Assembly: GCA_900754255.1 (NCBI GenBank)
Contig: CAAECI010000100.1
Span: 1-32,057, forward strand
DNA length: 32,057 nt
Direction of reading: 5' to 3'
Source of the DNA: an uncultured Succinivibrio sp.
GTDB lineage: Bacteria; Pseudomonadota; Gammaproteobacteria; Enterobacterales; Succinivibrionaceae
In this document: in pieces, positions 23,898-32,025 of the stretch
Layout of the letters: each line of letters opens with the position of its first letter
Position numbering within the stretch: the first letter of the stretch is position 1
Notes under the pieces: model-generated
What the model saw: only the letters and a program-made list of their open reading frames with translations
The model's database searches: none
Told to the model about the DNA's origin: nothing
Position numbers and translations under genes: made by a program

Positions 23898-23993
23898 TAT
23901 AGAAAGTTACACGTTTGCTTAAATGTGCAGGTAAAAAACGATGGAGACCATATAGAGTTTCATCAATGTTAGATAGAGAAAATAGGAGGCTCT

Positions 23994-24770
23994 GTGATAA
24001 CAAATTTCCTCGGAGCATTGGGTAGATATTTTTTGCAGAAAATCTCCTCACTTGGTAGATCTTTTCTGATGTTTTTAAGCGTTTTGCTTGTGAAACCAGA
24101 CTTCCGTAGAAACTCTGTGCTGGTTATCAACGAGGTTTATTTTATCGGTGTTCAATCTGTGATTATCATTTTGGTGTCCGGATTGTTTATTGGTATGGTG
24201 CTTGGGTTGCAAGGATTTAATATCCTAAAGGATTTCATGGCAACAGGCTCTTTAGGAACAATGGTAGCTCTATCCATAATCAGAGAATTGGGACCGGTAG
24301 TTGCGGCATTGTTATATGCTGGTCGCGCAGGATCTGCGCTTACCGCTGAAATAGGACAATTAAAAGCCTCAGAACAGATTTCTGCTTTGGAGATGATGGC
24401 GGTAGACCCTTTGCATCGCATAATTTCTCCAAGATTTTGGGGAGGGTTAATTTCTCTACCCATTCTTTCTTTGTTGTTTGCTGTTGTCGGTATTTATGGC
24501 GGTAAATTAGTGGGCGTTGATTGGTTGGGGCTTGATGAAGGGATTTTTTGGTCAGGCATGCAGAGTAGTGTGGATCTTCAAAAAGATGTTTTCCCTATGA
24601 TTGTGAAATCCATGGTGTTTTCAGTGGTTTGTACTTGGATTGCTTTATTTAATGGTTACGATTGCAGACCAACATCAGCAGGGATTAGTTCCGCAACTAC
24701 GGCAACTGTTGTGCAGTCATCGCTAAGTGTTTTGGGATTGGACTTTATTTTGACGGCATTAATGTTTTAG
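23994..24770 (+). CDS. mlaE: Mla transporter permease MlaE (GTG start)
   Basis: Membrane permease with five to six helices; SIIRELGPVVAALLYAGRAGSALTAEIG is the hallmark of the MlaE/YrbE family. The start is GTG 23994, backed by a perfect AGGAGG five bases upstream at 23984-23989. The 258-residue length is normal. The 96-base gap after mlaF is larger than usual for this operon and holds no ORF. Confidence 0.95.
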   Translation: MITNFLGALGRYFLQKISSLGRSFLMFLSVLLVKPDFRRNSVLVINEVYFIGVQSVIIILVSGLFIGMVLGLQGFNILKDFMATGSLGTMVALSIIRELGPVVAALLYAGRAGSALTAEIGQLKASEQISALEMMAVDPLHRIISPRFWGGLISLPILSLLFAVVGIYGGKLVGVDWLGLDEGIFWSGMQSSVDLQKDVFPMIVKSMVFSVVCTWIALFNGYDCRPTSAGISSATTATVVQSSLSVLGLDFILTALMF

Positions 24771-24778
24771 GAAAATAT

Positions 24779-25306
24779 ATGAAATATCTAAAGGCTGAAA
24801 TTTTAGTCGGGTTATTTGTATTGATGGGAATTATTGCGACAGCGGTCATGTCGTTAAAAATTGCCGGACTGGTATTTAATGGATCGGCCGAGAATTATGT
24901 TCTACATGCAAAATTTGACAATATAGGTTCGTTGAAACTTAGAGCTCCGGTAAAAATAGGCGGTGTAGTCGTTGGTCGAGTATCTGGAATAAGGCTTGAT
25001 AATCAAGCTTTGGTTCCTGTTGTGGATATGGAAATAGAAGCAAGCTGTAACACACTGTCTAATGAGTCCAAAGCATCAATTCAAACTGCAGGAATTATAG
25101 GCGAGCAATATATTTCAATAACTCCTGGATTTTTTGATGAGGATTTGGGCACTGAATATTTAAAGAACGGAGATTATTTCTCTGATACGGGATCTGCATT
25201 GATACTGGAGGATCTCATTGGCAAATTTCTGTACAGCGTTGGAGATGAAAAGAAAGAAGATAAGACGGTGGAAAACCACAAGAGCGAAAATAATATAGGA
25301 GAATAA
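24779..25306 (+). CDS. mlaD: Mla transporter substrate-binding MCE protein MlaD
   Basis: Anchored by one N-terminal membrane helix (about residues 7-29) with a single MCE domain in the periplasm (about 38-118; KIGGVVVGRVSGIRLD and the GIIGEQYISITPG end). MlaD hexamers form the lipid channel on top of MlaE. The tail is charged and Lys/Glu-rich (EKKEDKTVENHKSE), unlike the hydrophobic helix of E. coli. At 175 residues it is of family size. Confidence 0.95.
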   Translation: MKYLKAEILVGLFVLMGIIATAVMSLKIAGLVFNGSAENYVLHAKFDNIGSLKLRAPVKIGGVVVGRVSGIRLDNQALVPVVDMEIEASCNTLSNESKASIQTAGIIGEQYISITPGFFDEDLGTEYLKNGDYFSDTGSALILEDLIGKFLYSVGDEKKEDKTVENHKSENNIGE

Positions 25307-25308
25307 TT

Positions 25309-25929
25309 ATGAACTTTTTAAAATCTTTGGTATTTGTTGTGATTCTTGCATGTGCTTGTTTTCCATTTCTTTCCTTTGCAAGTGTTGCAAATCAAAATCC
25401 GTACGAGACGGCCAACGAAATCGCCAGACAAACCTTTGCTGATCTCAAAAGTAATAAGAACCAGCTGTCGGACAATAAGGTGGTTATAGAGATAATAAAT
25501 CGAGATCTTATGCCTCATTTGGATGTTAAATATGCAGCGTATAAAGTAATAGGAAAATCGCTGGAAAAAACTTCCAAGGAAGAAAGAGAGGCATTCTCCA
25601 GTGCATTCGGTGATTATTTAGTTCGTTCCATTTCAAGTGCTTTGGGAAAATACTCAAATCAGGAAATTGTTGAAAGTCCCGTTCAAGATGTTTCTTCTGA
25701 TATTACCATTGTGCCGGTAAAGTATGTTGTTACCTCCAAAGGAAATCCTGATGTGAACTTTATTGTCAAGATGAGATTGAACAAAAAGACTGGTGAATGG
25801 AAGGCTTTTGATTTGATTGCTGAAAATATCAGTATATTAGATGCAAAGCAGGCTGAATTGTCTCCGATCATTCGCGAAAAAGGCATAAAAGAAGCAATCA
25901 ATGTATTGCAGGAAAGCAACGGAAAATAA
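25309..25929 (+). CDS. mlaC: periplasmic phospholipid-binding protein MlaC
   Basis: Shuttle that carries phospholipid between MlaA at the outer membrane and MlaFEDB. The signal peptide has a hydrophobic core LVFVVILACACFPFLSFA with likely cleavage at SFA. The mature protein contains DLMPHLDVKYAAYKVIGK, typical of the Ttg2D/MlaC fold. The 206-residue length matches relatives. It begins two bases after mlaD with GGAG upstream. Confidence 0.94.
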   Translation: MNFLKSLVFVVILACACFPFLSFASVANQNPYETANEIARQTFADLKSNKNQLSDNKVVIEIINRDLMPHLDVKYAAYKVIGKSLEKTSKEEREAFSSAFGDYLVRSISSALGKYSNQEIVESPVQDVSSDITIVPVKYVVTSKGNPDVNFIVKMRLNKKTGEWKAFDLIAENISILDAKQAELSPIIREKGIKEAINVLQESNGK

Positions 25930-25935
25930 AGGAAG

Positions 25936-26190
25936 ATGAACGTTATGACCTTTGCTGAGTTGACAAAAGATAGCGTTCCGAAACTTTGGGAGCAAAGAAA
26001 TAGACTTTTTAAAGAAAAAGAGGTTTCTCTTAGCAGAGTAAATATAGACTCTGCCGGATTGGCTTTTTTAGTATGTTGGTCCAAACAGCTGGGTAATGAG
26101 AAAAAACTTATATTGAGAAACGCATCTGATGATGTTAAGAGATTGATTAATATATTTAATTTATCAAATTATTTTAAATTTGATGATTGA
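25936..26190 (+). CDS. mlaB: STAS-domain protein MlaB
   Basis: Small cytoplasmic subunit that stabilises and activates MlaF. The 84-residue protein is one STAS domain with the characteristic VNIDSAGLAFLVCWSK loop. It starts six bases after mlaC, preceded by AAGGAAG, and closes the mla operon. Confidence 0.9.
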   Translation: MNVMTFAELTKDSVPKLWEQRNRLFKEKEVSLSRVNIDSAGLAFLVCWSKQLGNEKKLILRNASDDVKRLINIFNLSNYFKFDD

Positions 26191-26352
26191 ACAAAGAAGC
26201 TCTTAGGTAACTGGTTGCAAGTAGCTGGTTGAACTATGATTTCTTAAAGGTGAACACAGAGAGTAAGCATAGATTGGGTAACGGCAACATGAATAATTAA
26301 TTATTAAAATAGATCTAGACGAAGAACTCAAAATTAACAATTAGGAGAGGTA

Positions 26353-26925
26353 ATGGATTCTGGGATCCCCCATTTTGAAGGCTTCGATGCCGAGCCAGAA
26401 GAAACAAGCCGTAGTCAGCATAAGCGCGAAGCTCAAGCTGTAAGGAAGCAAATTGAGGAAATAGCCAATTTGGGCGAGCAAAGCTTTAAGAGTCTTGTTT
26501 TGCCCGAGGATGTTCGTGCTGCTATCGTTGTAGCAAGAAAATTGCGACCGCGCAGTGATGAAAGACGTCGCCAACTTCAGTACGCAGCAAAACTGCAACG
26601 AGATTACCCTGAAATTGATCTAAAGGTCATGCTGTCAGGCATAGGAGCGTCAGCAAAGGAAGATCCAAATGTAATGCGTCTTGAAAAATTACGTACCGAG
26701 TTGATCGAAAATGGTGTGGAGGCTGTTAATAATCTTTGCACTTTATGTCGCGATATAGATCGCAATAAGCTACGTAATTTGGTTAAAAAGGCAAAGGATG
26801 AGGCTGGAAAAGCTGATGAATACTCTGAGAAACCTGCATCCAGATCATTGTTTAAGTTTATAAAACAAGAAATTAAAAAAGCCAATATTCAAATCCCAGA
26901 TTCATTGTTAGCAAAAGAATTTTAG
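26353..26925 (+). CDS. darP: large-subunit ribosome assembly factor DarP (YjgA)
   Basis: Associates with late 50S precursors in E. coli. The helical protein (190 residues; E. coli 183) contains AQAVRKQIEEIANLGEQSFKSL, VRAAIVVARKLRPRSDERRRQLQYAAKL and DRNKLRNLVKKAKDEAGK, which follow the E. coli sequence. GGAGAGG lies just before ATG 26353. The 162-base gap after mlaB suggests its own promoter, but none is clear. tldD and darP are neighbours in E. coli as well. Confidence 0.93.
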   Translation: MDSGIPHFEGFDAEPEETSRSQHKREAQAVRKQIEEIANLGEQSFKSLVLPEDVRAAIVVARKLRPRSDERRRQLQYAAKLQRDYPEIDLKVMLSGIGASAKEDPNVMRLEKLRTELIENGVEAVNNLCTLCRDIDRNKLRNLVKKAKDEAGKADEYSEKPASRSLFKFIKQEIKKANIQIPDSLLAKEF

Positions 26926-26992
26926 GCGTTTATTACCAATAGTGGTATTTGCTAATTCAAATGCAATTGTAGTTCGGATTTATAGAAACAGT

Positions 26993-27039
26993 CTCGCAAC
27001 AAAACGCCTAGCTTCATTTCGGTTTGCGAGGCGTTGTTG
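26993..27039. terminator. terminator between convergent darP and tldD with overlapping stems
   Basis: AACGCCT (27003-27009) pairs with AGGCGTT (27029-27035); on the minus strand this is followed by TTTGTT, suitable for tldD. A second stem, CTCGCAA (26993-26999) with TTGCGAG (27024-27030), interleaves with the first, giving either alternative folds or a pseudoknot. It lies directly behind the tldD stop. Confidence 0.55.
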
Positions 27040-27041
27040 AA

Positions 27042-28487
27042 TTACTTTGTTTCGGTGCCACCTACAGTAATTGTATCGATTTTTAGTGTTGGAGTTCCTA
27101 TACCGACTGGCACGGATTGGCCTGCTTTACCGCATGTACCGATACCGCAATCAAGTTCTAAGTCGTTGCCAACCATAGATACATGTTGCATTGTTTCTGG
27201 TCCGTTTCCAATTAACGTAGCTCCTTTTATCGGTTCGGCAATTTTTCCGTTCCGGATCATATAGGCTTCTGAGGTTGAGAAGACAAATTTACCGGATGTA
27301 ATATCCACCTGTCCGCCCTTGAAATTAACAGCATATATACCTTCTTTAACACTTTCTATGATTTCGTTTTTTTGAAATTTTCCTGGTAACATGTAGGTAT
27401 TCGTCATACGAGGCAAGGGTAGGCAATTGTAACTTTCACGTCTTCCGTTGCCTGTTTCCTTCATATTCATAAGCATGGCATTTTGACGATCCTGCATATA
27501 CCCCTTAAGAATACCGTTCTCAATCAATACGGTTTCCTGTGTATTGGTTCCTTCATCATCAATTGACTGTGATCCACGGCGATCACGCAGTGTTCCGTTA
27601 TCTATAATGGTACAGGATTCGGACGCAACCTTTTGACCTATACGGTTTGTAAAGTTTGAACTTCCTGTTCTGTTAAAATCTCCTTCCAAACCGTGACCTA
27701 CTGCTTCGTGTATCAATACTCCAGGCCATCCGGAACCCAAAACAACCGGCATAGATCCGGCAGGGGCTGGTGATGCTTCAATATTTAATGCAGCCACACC
27801 AACAGCTTGTGTCGCAATTTTTTGGAGAGTATCTTCGCCAGCTATTTGATCAAGCATTAAAGCACCTCCGGAGGCACCAAAGCCTGTTTCGCGGCGACCA
27901 TTACTTTCCATCGTTACATTGGCTGCGAGACAAACTGTCGGTTTTATATCAAAGGAAATATTTCCGTCGGTACGACAAACCATGATCACTCGGTACGAAG
28001 AACTTAAAGATGCCATTACCTGTGTTACTCGTGGGTCAGATGCACGGGCAAGTTCGTTGATCTTTTCTAATATCTTAATTTTTTGTTCGCGACTTATGGA
28101 TAATAGCGGGTCGTCGTCAGAATATAGTTGAATATTATTAATAATCCTAGGAGACAAATTAATCCCATTTCCTTCTTTATTGGAAATAGATCTGGCAGCA
28201 AGGCAAGCCTCATGCAGTGAGTTAACATCTAAAACGTCGCTATATGAAAATCCGGTTTTTGCTCCGCTTACTGCGCGTACTCCGACCCCTTGCGAGATAT
28301 CAAAGGACCCGCCTTTAATTATTCCTTCCTCAAGAACAAAGCTTTCCGAAGATACTCTTTCAAAAAACAGATCTCCGAAATCTATGGATCTGGCATTCAA
28401 AAGGTCAAGAGACTTTAGTATCTCAGCATGATCAATATCTGAATTTTTTAATAGTATGTTTTGAGCTTTTGTAGATATATCCTGCAT
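27042..28487 (-). CDS. tldD: metalloprotease TldD
   Basis: With TldE (PmbA) it degrades unfolded peptides and processes some microcins and the CcdA antitoxin in E. coli. The zinc site is H260-E261-x3-H265 in VLIHEAVGHGLEGD, with the conserved late cysteine near 452 (GIGTCGKAGQS). At 481 residues it equals E. coli TldD. The start is supported by alignment of DHAEILKSLDLLNARSIDFGDLFFE with the E. coli N terminus. It overlaps the end of maf by 56 bases. pmbA is not in the window. Confidence 0.96.
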   Translation of the reverse strand: MQDISTKAQNILLKNSDIDHAEILKSLDLLNARSIDFGDLFFERVSSESFVLEEGIIKGGSFDISQGVGVRAVSGAKTGFSYSDVLDVNSLHEACLAARSISNKEGNGINLSPRIINNIQLYSDDDPLLSISREQKIKILEKINELARASDPRVTQVMASLSSSYRVIMVCRTDGNISFDIKPTVCLAANVTMESNGRRETGFGASGGALMLDQIAGEDTLQKIATQAVGVAALNIEASPAPAGSMPVVLGSGWPGVLIHEAVGHGLEGDFNRTGSSNFTNRIGQKVASESCTIIDNGTLRDRRGSQSIDDEGTNTQETVLIENGILKGYMQDRQNAMLMNMKETGNGRRESYNCLPLPRMTNTYMLPGKFQKNEIIESVKEGIYAVNFKGGQVDITSGKFVFSTSEAYMIRNGKIAEPIKGATLIGNGPETMQHVSMVGNDLELDCGIGTCGKAGQSVPVGIGTPTLKIDTITVGGTETK

Positions 28488-29073
28488 TTTTATAAAAAAC
28501 CTGCGAAAATAATTTATAACCGATCTTTTGCAACATATTTGATGTTTGAAGAAGGGGCAACCCTATAACATTGGTTGGAGACCCATTGATTTTATCTACC
28601 AAAAAAGCCCCTATCCCTTGAATGGCATAGGCTCCTGCTTTATCGTTTCCTTCACCGCAAGCTGCATAACATTGTAATATCTCATCGGAAAATTTACCGA
28701 AATGAACTTCTGTAGATACAACATCACATAGAATTTGTTGTCCATACATAAGACAAATACCTGATAAAACGATGTGTTTATGCCCGTTTAGCTTTCTTAG
28801 TATACTTAAGGAATCGCTAGGATCTCGGGGTTTACCTAAAATCTCTTTTTTAAATGATACTAGGGTGTCACACCCTAAAACAGCGGCATTTCTATTGGAT
28901 TTAAAAACGTTTTCTGTTTTTTGCCGAGCAAGACGGATTACGTTTTGTTCAGGAGAATCTTTTGCAATAATTTTTTCACCACAACTCGGAGGACAAATAA
29001 CAAATGGTATGCCCAATCTTGCTAAGAGTTCCTTCCTCCTCGGTGAGCCTGATGCCAGGATAAGCTGAGGCAT
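28432..29073 (-). CDS. maf: Maf-type nucleotide pyrophosphatase (YhdE group)
   Basis: House-cleaning enzyme that hydrolyses dTTP, UTP and modified forms. Start motif LILASGSPRRKELLARLG, catalytic aspartate in LGCDTLV, and KAGAYAIQGIGAFLVDKINGS belong to the YhdE group rather than YceF. Start ATG 29073 gives 213 residues; an ATG at 29106 would add 11 residues inside mreD. Neither has a good ribosome site. The C-terminal tail (about 16 residues beyond relatives) overlaps tldD. The order mreD-maf-(rng)-tldD is conserved, but rng is absent. Confidence 0.93.
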   Translation of the reverse strand: MPQLILASGSPRRKELLARLGIPFVICPPSCGEKIIAKDSPEQNVIRLARQKTENVFKSNRNAAVLGCDTLVSFKKEILGKPRDPSDSLSILRKLNGHKHIVLSGICLMYGQQILCDVVSTEVHFGKFSDEILQCYAACGEGNDKAGAYAIQGIGAFLVDKINGSPTNVIGLPLLQTSNMLQKIGYKLFSQVFYKNAGYIYKSSKHTIKKFRY

Positions 29074-29086
29074 GTCAGATCTTATG

Positions 29087-29602
29087 TCAGTTGTTATCTG
29101 ATGCATTATTAGCTGTACCAGAATTTCCGGTAAATACCTTGAGAAGAGGGCTAGCAGGGATCCACAACAAAGCCAATATAACAGACGGAATTACAAAGTT
29201 GATTTCATAATTGGTTTGCAATATCAGGTGAGCAATCCAGTATGCGACGATACGTACCACGTATGAAACAACGCCAATACTCAGGGCCTGCTGCCATAAT
29301 GAGTAGTGATTAAATTCTTTAAATTGCCAAGATATCAGATATACCTGAGCACAAAACGTCAATGCATTTATCCCTAATGGAGCTCCTACAAGCAAATCAA
29401 TGATAAGTCCTGAAATCCAAGCAAATTCCATGCAAAAGCGAACATGAATAACGGAAGAAAAGAAAATCAGAACCAAAACAGGAAAATAAGGTCTGTTTTC
29501 TTCCAAAAAAGGAGGAAGAGTAGTGATCTCCAAGATAATGGTGATCAGAAGTAACGGCAATAGCAATAACACCGATGGCCTTTGATCTTTATTTTTTATC
29601 AC
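29087..29602 (-). CDS. mreD: rod shape-determining protein MreD (GTG start)
   Basis: Inner-membrane protein of the elongasome with about five membrane helices. It is 171 residues (162 in E. coli), with FAWISGLIIDLLVGAPLGINAL as its most family-like segment. The start is GTG 29602 with GAGGA about nine bases upstream. It follows mreC after a 106-base spacer that contains only a small hairpin. Confidence 0.92.
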   Translation of the reverse strand: MIKNKDQRPSVLLLLPLLLITIILEITTLPPFLEENRPYFPVLVLIFFSSVIHVRFCMEFAWISGLIIDLLVGAPLGINALTFCAQVYLISWQFKEFNHYSLWQQALSIGVVSYVVRIVAYWIAHLILQTNYEINFVIPSVILALLWIPASPLLKVFTGNSGTANNASDNN

Positions 29603-29708
29603 CTTACGAATTCCTCTATTGTCGTAACTATATGATTGTGAACGCTAAATGATGAAGAGTAAGCGCCTTAATTATTAATAGCTTGCGAAAGCAATTTCCT
29701 TATCAAAT

Positions 29709-30680
29709 TTAATCAGAAGTCACATGAGGATCCTCAGTAGACATGGACTCTACCAGCTTTTTTATACGCTCGCGACGTAATATTATTTTTCCGTCGCTAG
29801 GGTTCTTAGGTGCTCCAAGCTTAGGATCGTCTCCTTCAGTACTTTCATACCATAAAAGCAATACGTAACGCATGGTGGAGGCGTCAACAGTAGGGTGTGC
29901 TTTGATCGAAGCAAAAGGTTGGGAATCCGAAATACCCACAGAAGTTACCGTAGCTACAGGGTACCCTTCTGGGAAAACTCCTCCCAGTCCGGATGTAACA
30001 AGCGTATCTCCTGTTTTAAAATCGGCACTGCGCGGTACATTATTTATAATGAGCTCATCCTCGTTGCTGTTACCGACTGCGATTGCTCGAACTTGATTAC
30101 GCGTGTTTATAACTGGGACCGCACTTAGAGGATCAGATAATAGCAGTACACGTGAAAAAGCATAGTTAACGGAAATAACTTGCCCAACCAGACCAGTATC
30201 AGTCATAACAGGCATACCTACATATACGCCGGAGGATGTTCCGCGATTTATGACTACTCGACGCTGATAAAGATCTCCCGTTACATCGACTATTTCAGCA
30301 AATAATCGTTTTGAGGTTTTGCGTGTGGGAGAATTTAACATGCGCCGCATGGCCTCATTCTCTGATTCAAGAGTTTTTAAACGAAGGATATCAGCTCGTT
30401 GCATAAAATTCTCTGCTGATAATCTTTCATTCTCTTCCAATAATTCACTGCTACTTTTTAGACGGCTGGATACCATTTTTGAGACTTGATGGGGGGAATC
30501 AGCAAAAGCCAAAATAGGATATAAGGCTGTTTCTAAATAATAGCGCGCACTGCTGAGCGTTTTGGAATTCATATCTACGGTTATAAGTGCAACCGAAAGC
30601 AGAGCCAGAAACGCAAAACGCAGATGAATTAAAAGGTAACTTTTTTGTGCTTTGTTATTCAAATTTGAATCCGATCGCAA
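29709..30680 (-). CDS. mreC: rod shape-determining protein MreC (uncertain TTG start)
   Basis: Periplasmic scaffold that links MreB to PBP2-RodA. It has one N-terminal membrane helix (about residues 18-38), a coiled coil (70-110) and the beta domain with VVINRGTSSGVYVGMPVMTDTGLVGQV and TSGLGGVFPEGYPVA. The length of 323 is normal. No ATG is available before the membrane helix: a TGA directly precedes TTG 30680, and the next in-frame candidate is TTG 30662. Neither has a clear ribosome site. A terminator-like hairpin separates it from mreB. Confidence 0.93.
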   Translation of the reverse strand: MRSDSNLNNKAQKSYLLIHLRFAFLALLSVALITVDMNSKTLSSARYYLETALYPILAFADSPHQVSKMVSSRLKSSSELLEENERLSAENFMQRADILRLKTLESENEAMRRMLNSPTRKTSKRLFAEIVDVTGDLYQRRVVINRGTSSGVYVGMPVMTDTGLVGQVISVNYAFSRVLLLSDPLSAVPVINTRNQVRAIAVGNSNEDELIINNVPRSADFKTGDTLVTSGLGGVFPEGYPVATVTSVGISDSQPFASIKAHPTVDASTMRYVLLLWYESTEGDDPKLGAPKNPSDGKIILRRERIKKLVESMSTEDPHVTSD

Positions 30681-30689
30681 TCAAAACAC

Positions 30690-30722
30690 ACGGGGACCCC
30701 TGATAAAGTCAAGGATCCCCGT
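30690..30722. terminator. terminator-like hairpin between mreB and mreC
   Basis: ACGGGGA (30690-30696) pairs with TCCCCGT (30716-30722), extended by a CC/GG pair inside. On the minus strand it is followed by GTGTTTTGATT. It begins 13 bases after the mreB stop and ends about 10 bases before the mreC start. Likely it attenuates transcription so that MreB exceeds MreC and MreD. Confidence 0.65.
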
Positions 30723-30735
30723 TTTATAAATACAA

Positions 30736-31785
30736 TTAATCGAATATTTCGCTGTCTTGAGAGTCGTACATTTCCAGCGCCTTTCCGCCGCCTCGGGCGA
30801 CACAGGTCAGAGGATCGTCTGCGATCAAAACTGGGATACCGGTTTCTTCGCGCAATAGTTTATCAAGGTTGTGCAGGAGAGCACCGCCACCTGAAAGAAC
30901 CATACCGTGTTCATAAATATCGGCAGCTAACTCAGGGGGTGACTTTTCCAAAGCCGTGCGAACGGCATTTACGATCCCCTTGATTGGATCTGATAAAGCC
31001 TCAAGAATTTCGTTTGAGTTGAGTGTAAATGAACGAGGAACTCCTTCAACAACAGAACGTCCGCGTACGACTTCCTCATGCATTTCCTGTTCGGCATAGG
31101 CTGATCCAATTTCAACCTTTACCTTCTCGGCAGTGGCTTCACCTATCTCATAGCGCTTGGTGTTGCGAACATAGTCGATAATTGCCTGATCAAATCTGTT
31201 TCCGCCTATACGTACTGAATTTGAATATACGACGCCATTTAAGGATATGATTGCAATTTCACTGGTTCCGCCACCTATGTCAACAATCATGGACCCTGTA
31301 GCTTCTGATACAGGCAGACCGGCTCCGATGGCGGCCGCCATAGGCTCAGTGATGAGAAAAACTTCACTGGCGCCAGCACCCTCAACGGATTCTCGAATGG
31401 CTCTTCTCTCTACCTGTGTGGCTCCGCAGGGTACACATACCAATACACGGGGGGAAGGCTTAAAAGGGAAGAAGTGAGATCCTGTTAAAACCTTATCGAT
31501 GAAATATTGGAGCATCTTCTCGGTATACTGAAAATCCGCAATCACGCCGTCCTTCATGGGGCGAATAACCTCTAGGTTATCAGGATTTCGACCGAGCATT
31601 TCTTTTGCGGCTTTACCTACTGCGGCTACTTTCCTTTGAGCACCGCCGTTTCGGTCGATCTTTACGGCAACAACAGATGGTTCATTTAAGACAATGCCTT
31701 TATTTTTTACGTAGACTAAGGTGTTGGCAGTACCTAAATCTATTGAAAGATCATTTGAAAATATGCTGCGTATTTTTTTGAACAT
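30736..31785 (-). CDS. mreB: rod shape-determining protein MreB
   Basis: Actin-like filament protein that guides lateral wall synthesis. Phosphate motif 1 is DLGTANT at residues 16-22, phosphate motif 2 DIGGGT at 169-174, and the adenosine motif is LSGGGALL. The amphipathic start MFKKIRSIFS can bind membrane, as in E. coli. The length of 349 is typical (347). AGGG lies about eight bases before ATG 31785. It heads the mreBCD-maf-tldD run. Confidence 0.98.
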   Translation of the reverse strand: MFKKIRSIFSNDLSIDLGTANTLVYVKNKGIVLNEPSVVAVKIDRNGGAQRKVAAVGKAAKEMLGRNPDNLEVIRPMKDGVIADFQYTEKMLQYFIDKVLTGSHFFPFKPSPRVLVCVPCGATQVERRAIRESVEGAGASEVFLITEPMAAAIGAGLPVSEATGSMIVDIGGGTSEIAIISLNGVVYSNSVRIGGNRFDQAIIDYVRNTKRYEIGEATAEKVKVEIGSAYAEQEMHEEVVRGRSVVEGVPRSFTLNSNEILEALSDPIKGIVNAVRTALEKSPPELAADIYEHGMVLSGGGALLHNLDKLLREETGIPVLIADDPLTCVARGGGKALEMYDSQDSEIFD

Positions 31786-31970
31786 TTGTGACGAACCCTA
31801 TGGGGGGACGCTGATAAAACGTGCCTTTTTATGGAGAATTAATTGTTAAAAGTATACCACACCATAAGGCCGTACCTATTTATTAAGAAAGACTTTTATA
31901 CGGCGACCAAGCCAAACGACAGAGATCACACTTTGTCATAAGGTGCGGAAAGCCGTGTCAGTTTAATTTT
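31786..31970. other. divergent spacer between mreB and the right boxA element
   Basis: No ORF is present. It must carry the mreB promoter leftwards. TTAACA followed by AT-rich sequence is visible on the minus strand near 31846, without a good -10. On the plus strand TTTATACGG near 31890-31899, followed by a GC-rich stretch, is a weak candidate start signal for a rightward rRNA transcript. Confidence 0.3.
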
Positions 31971-32025
31971 AGCCTTGGGCTTAACGTCGAAGGTGTTCTT
32001 TAAAAATTTGGTATGAATTTTGTAG
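31971..32025 (+). promoter_or_regulatory. boxB-boxA-like rRNA antitermination element (right copy)
   Basis: A small hairpin AGCC-TTG-GGCT (31971-31981) precedes GGTGTTCTTTAAAAATT (31992-32008), giving the boxB-boxA order of rRNA leaders. The block matches the left-edge element in inverted orientation over about 60 bases, including GAAGG before and GTATGAATTT..TGTAG after. The rRNA gene would begin beyond the right edge. Confidence 0.65.

Noticed and set aside
30130..30160. ACACGTGAAAAA within mreC as a parS site
   Set aside because: Only half of the TGTTTCACGTGAAACA palindrome matches and it lies inside a coding region; similar partial matches near 10690 and 12760 are no better. No parS is claimed.
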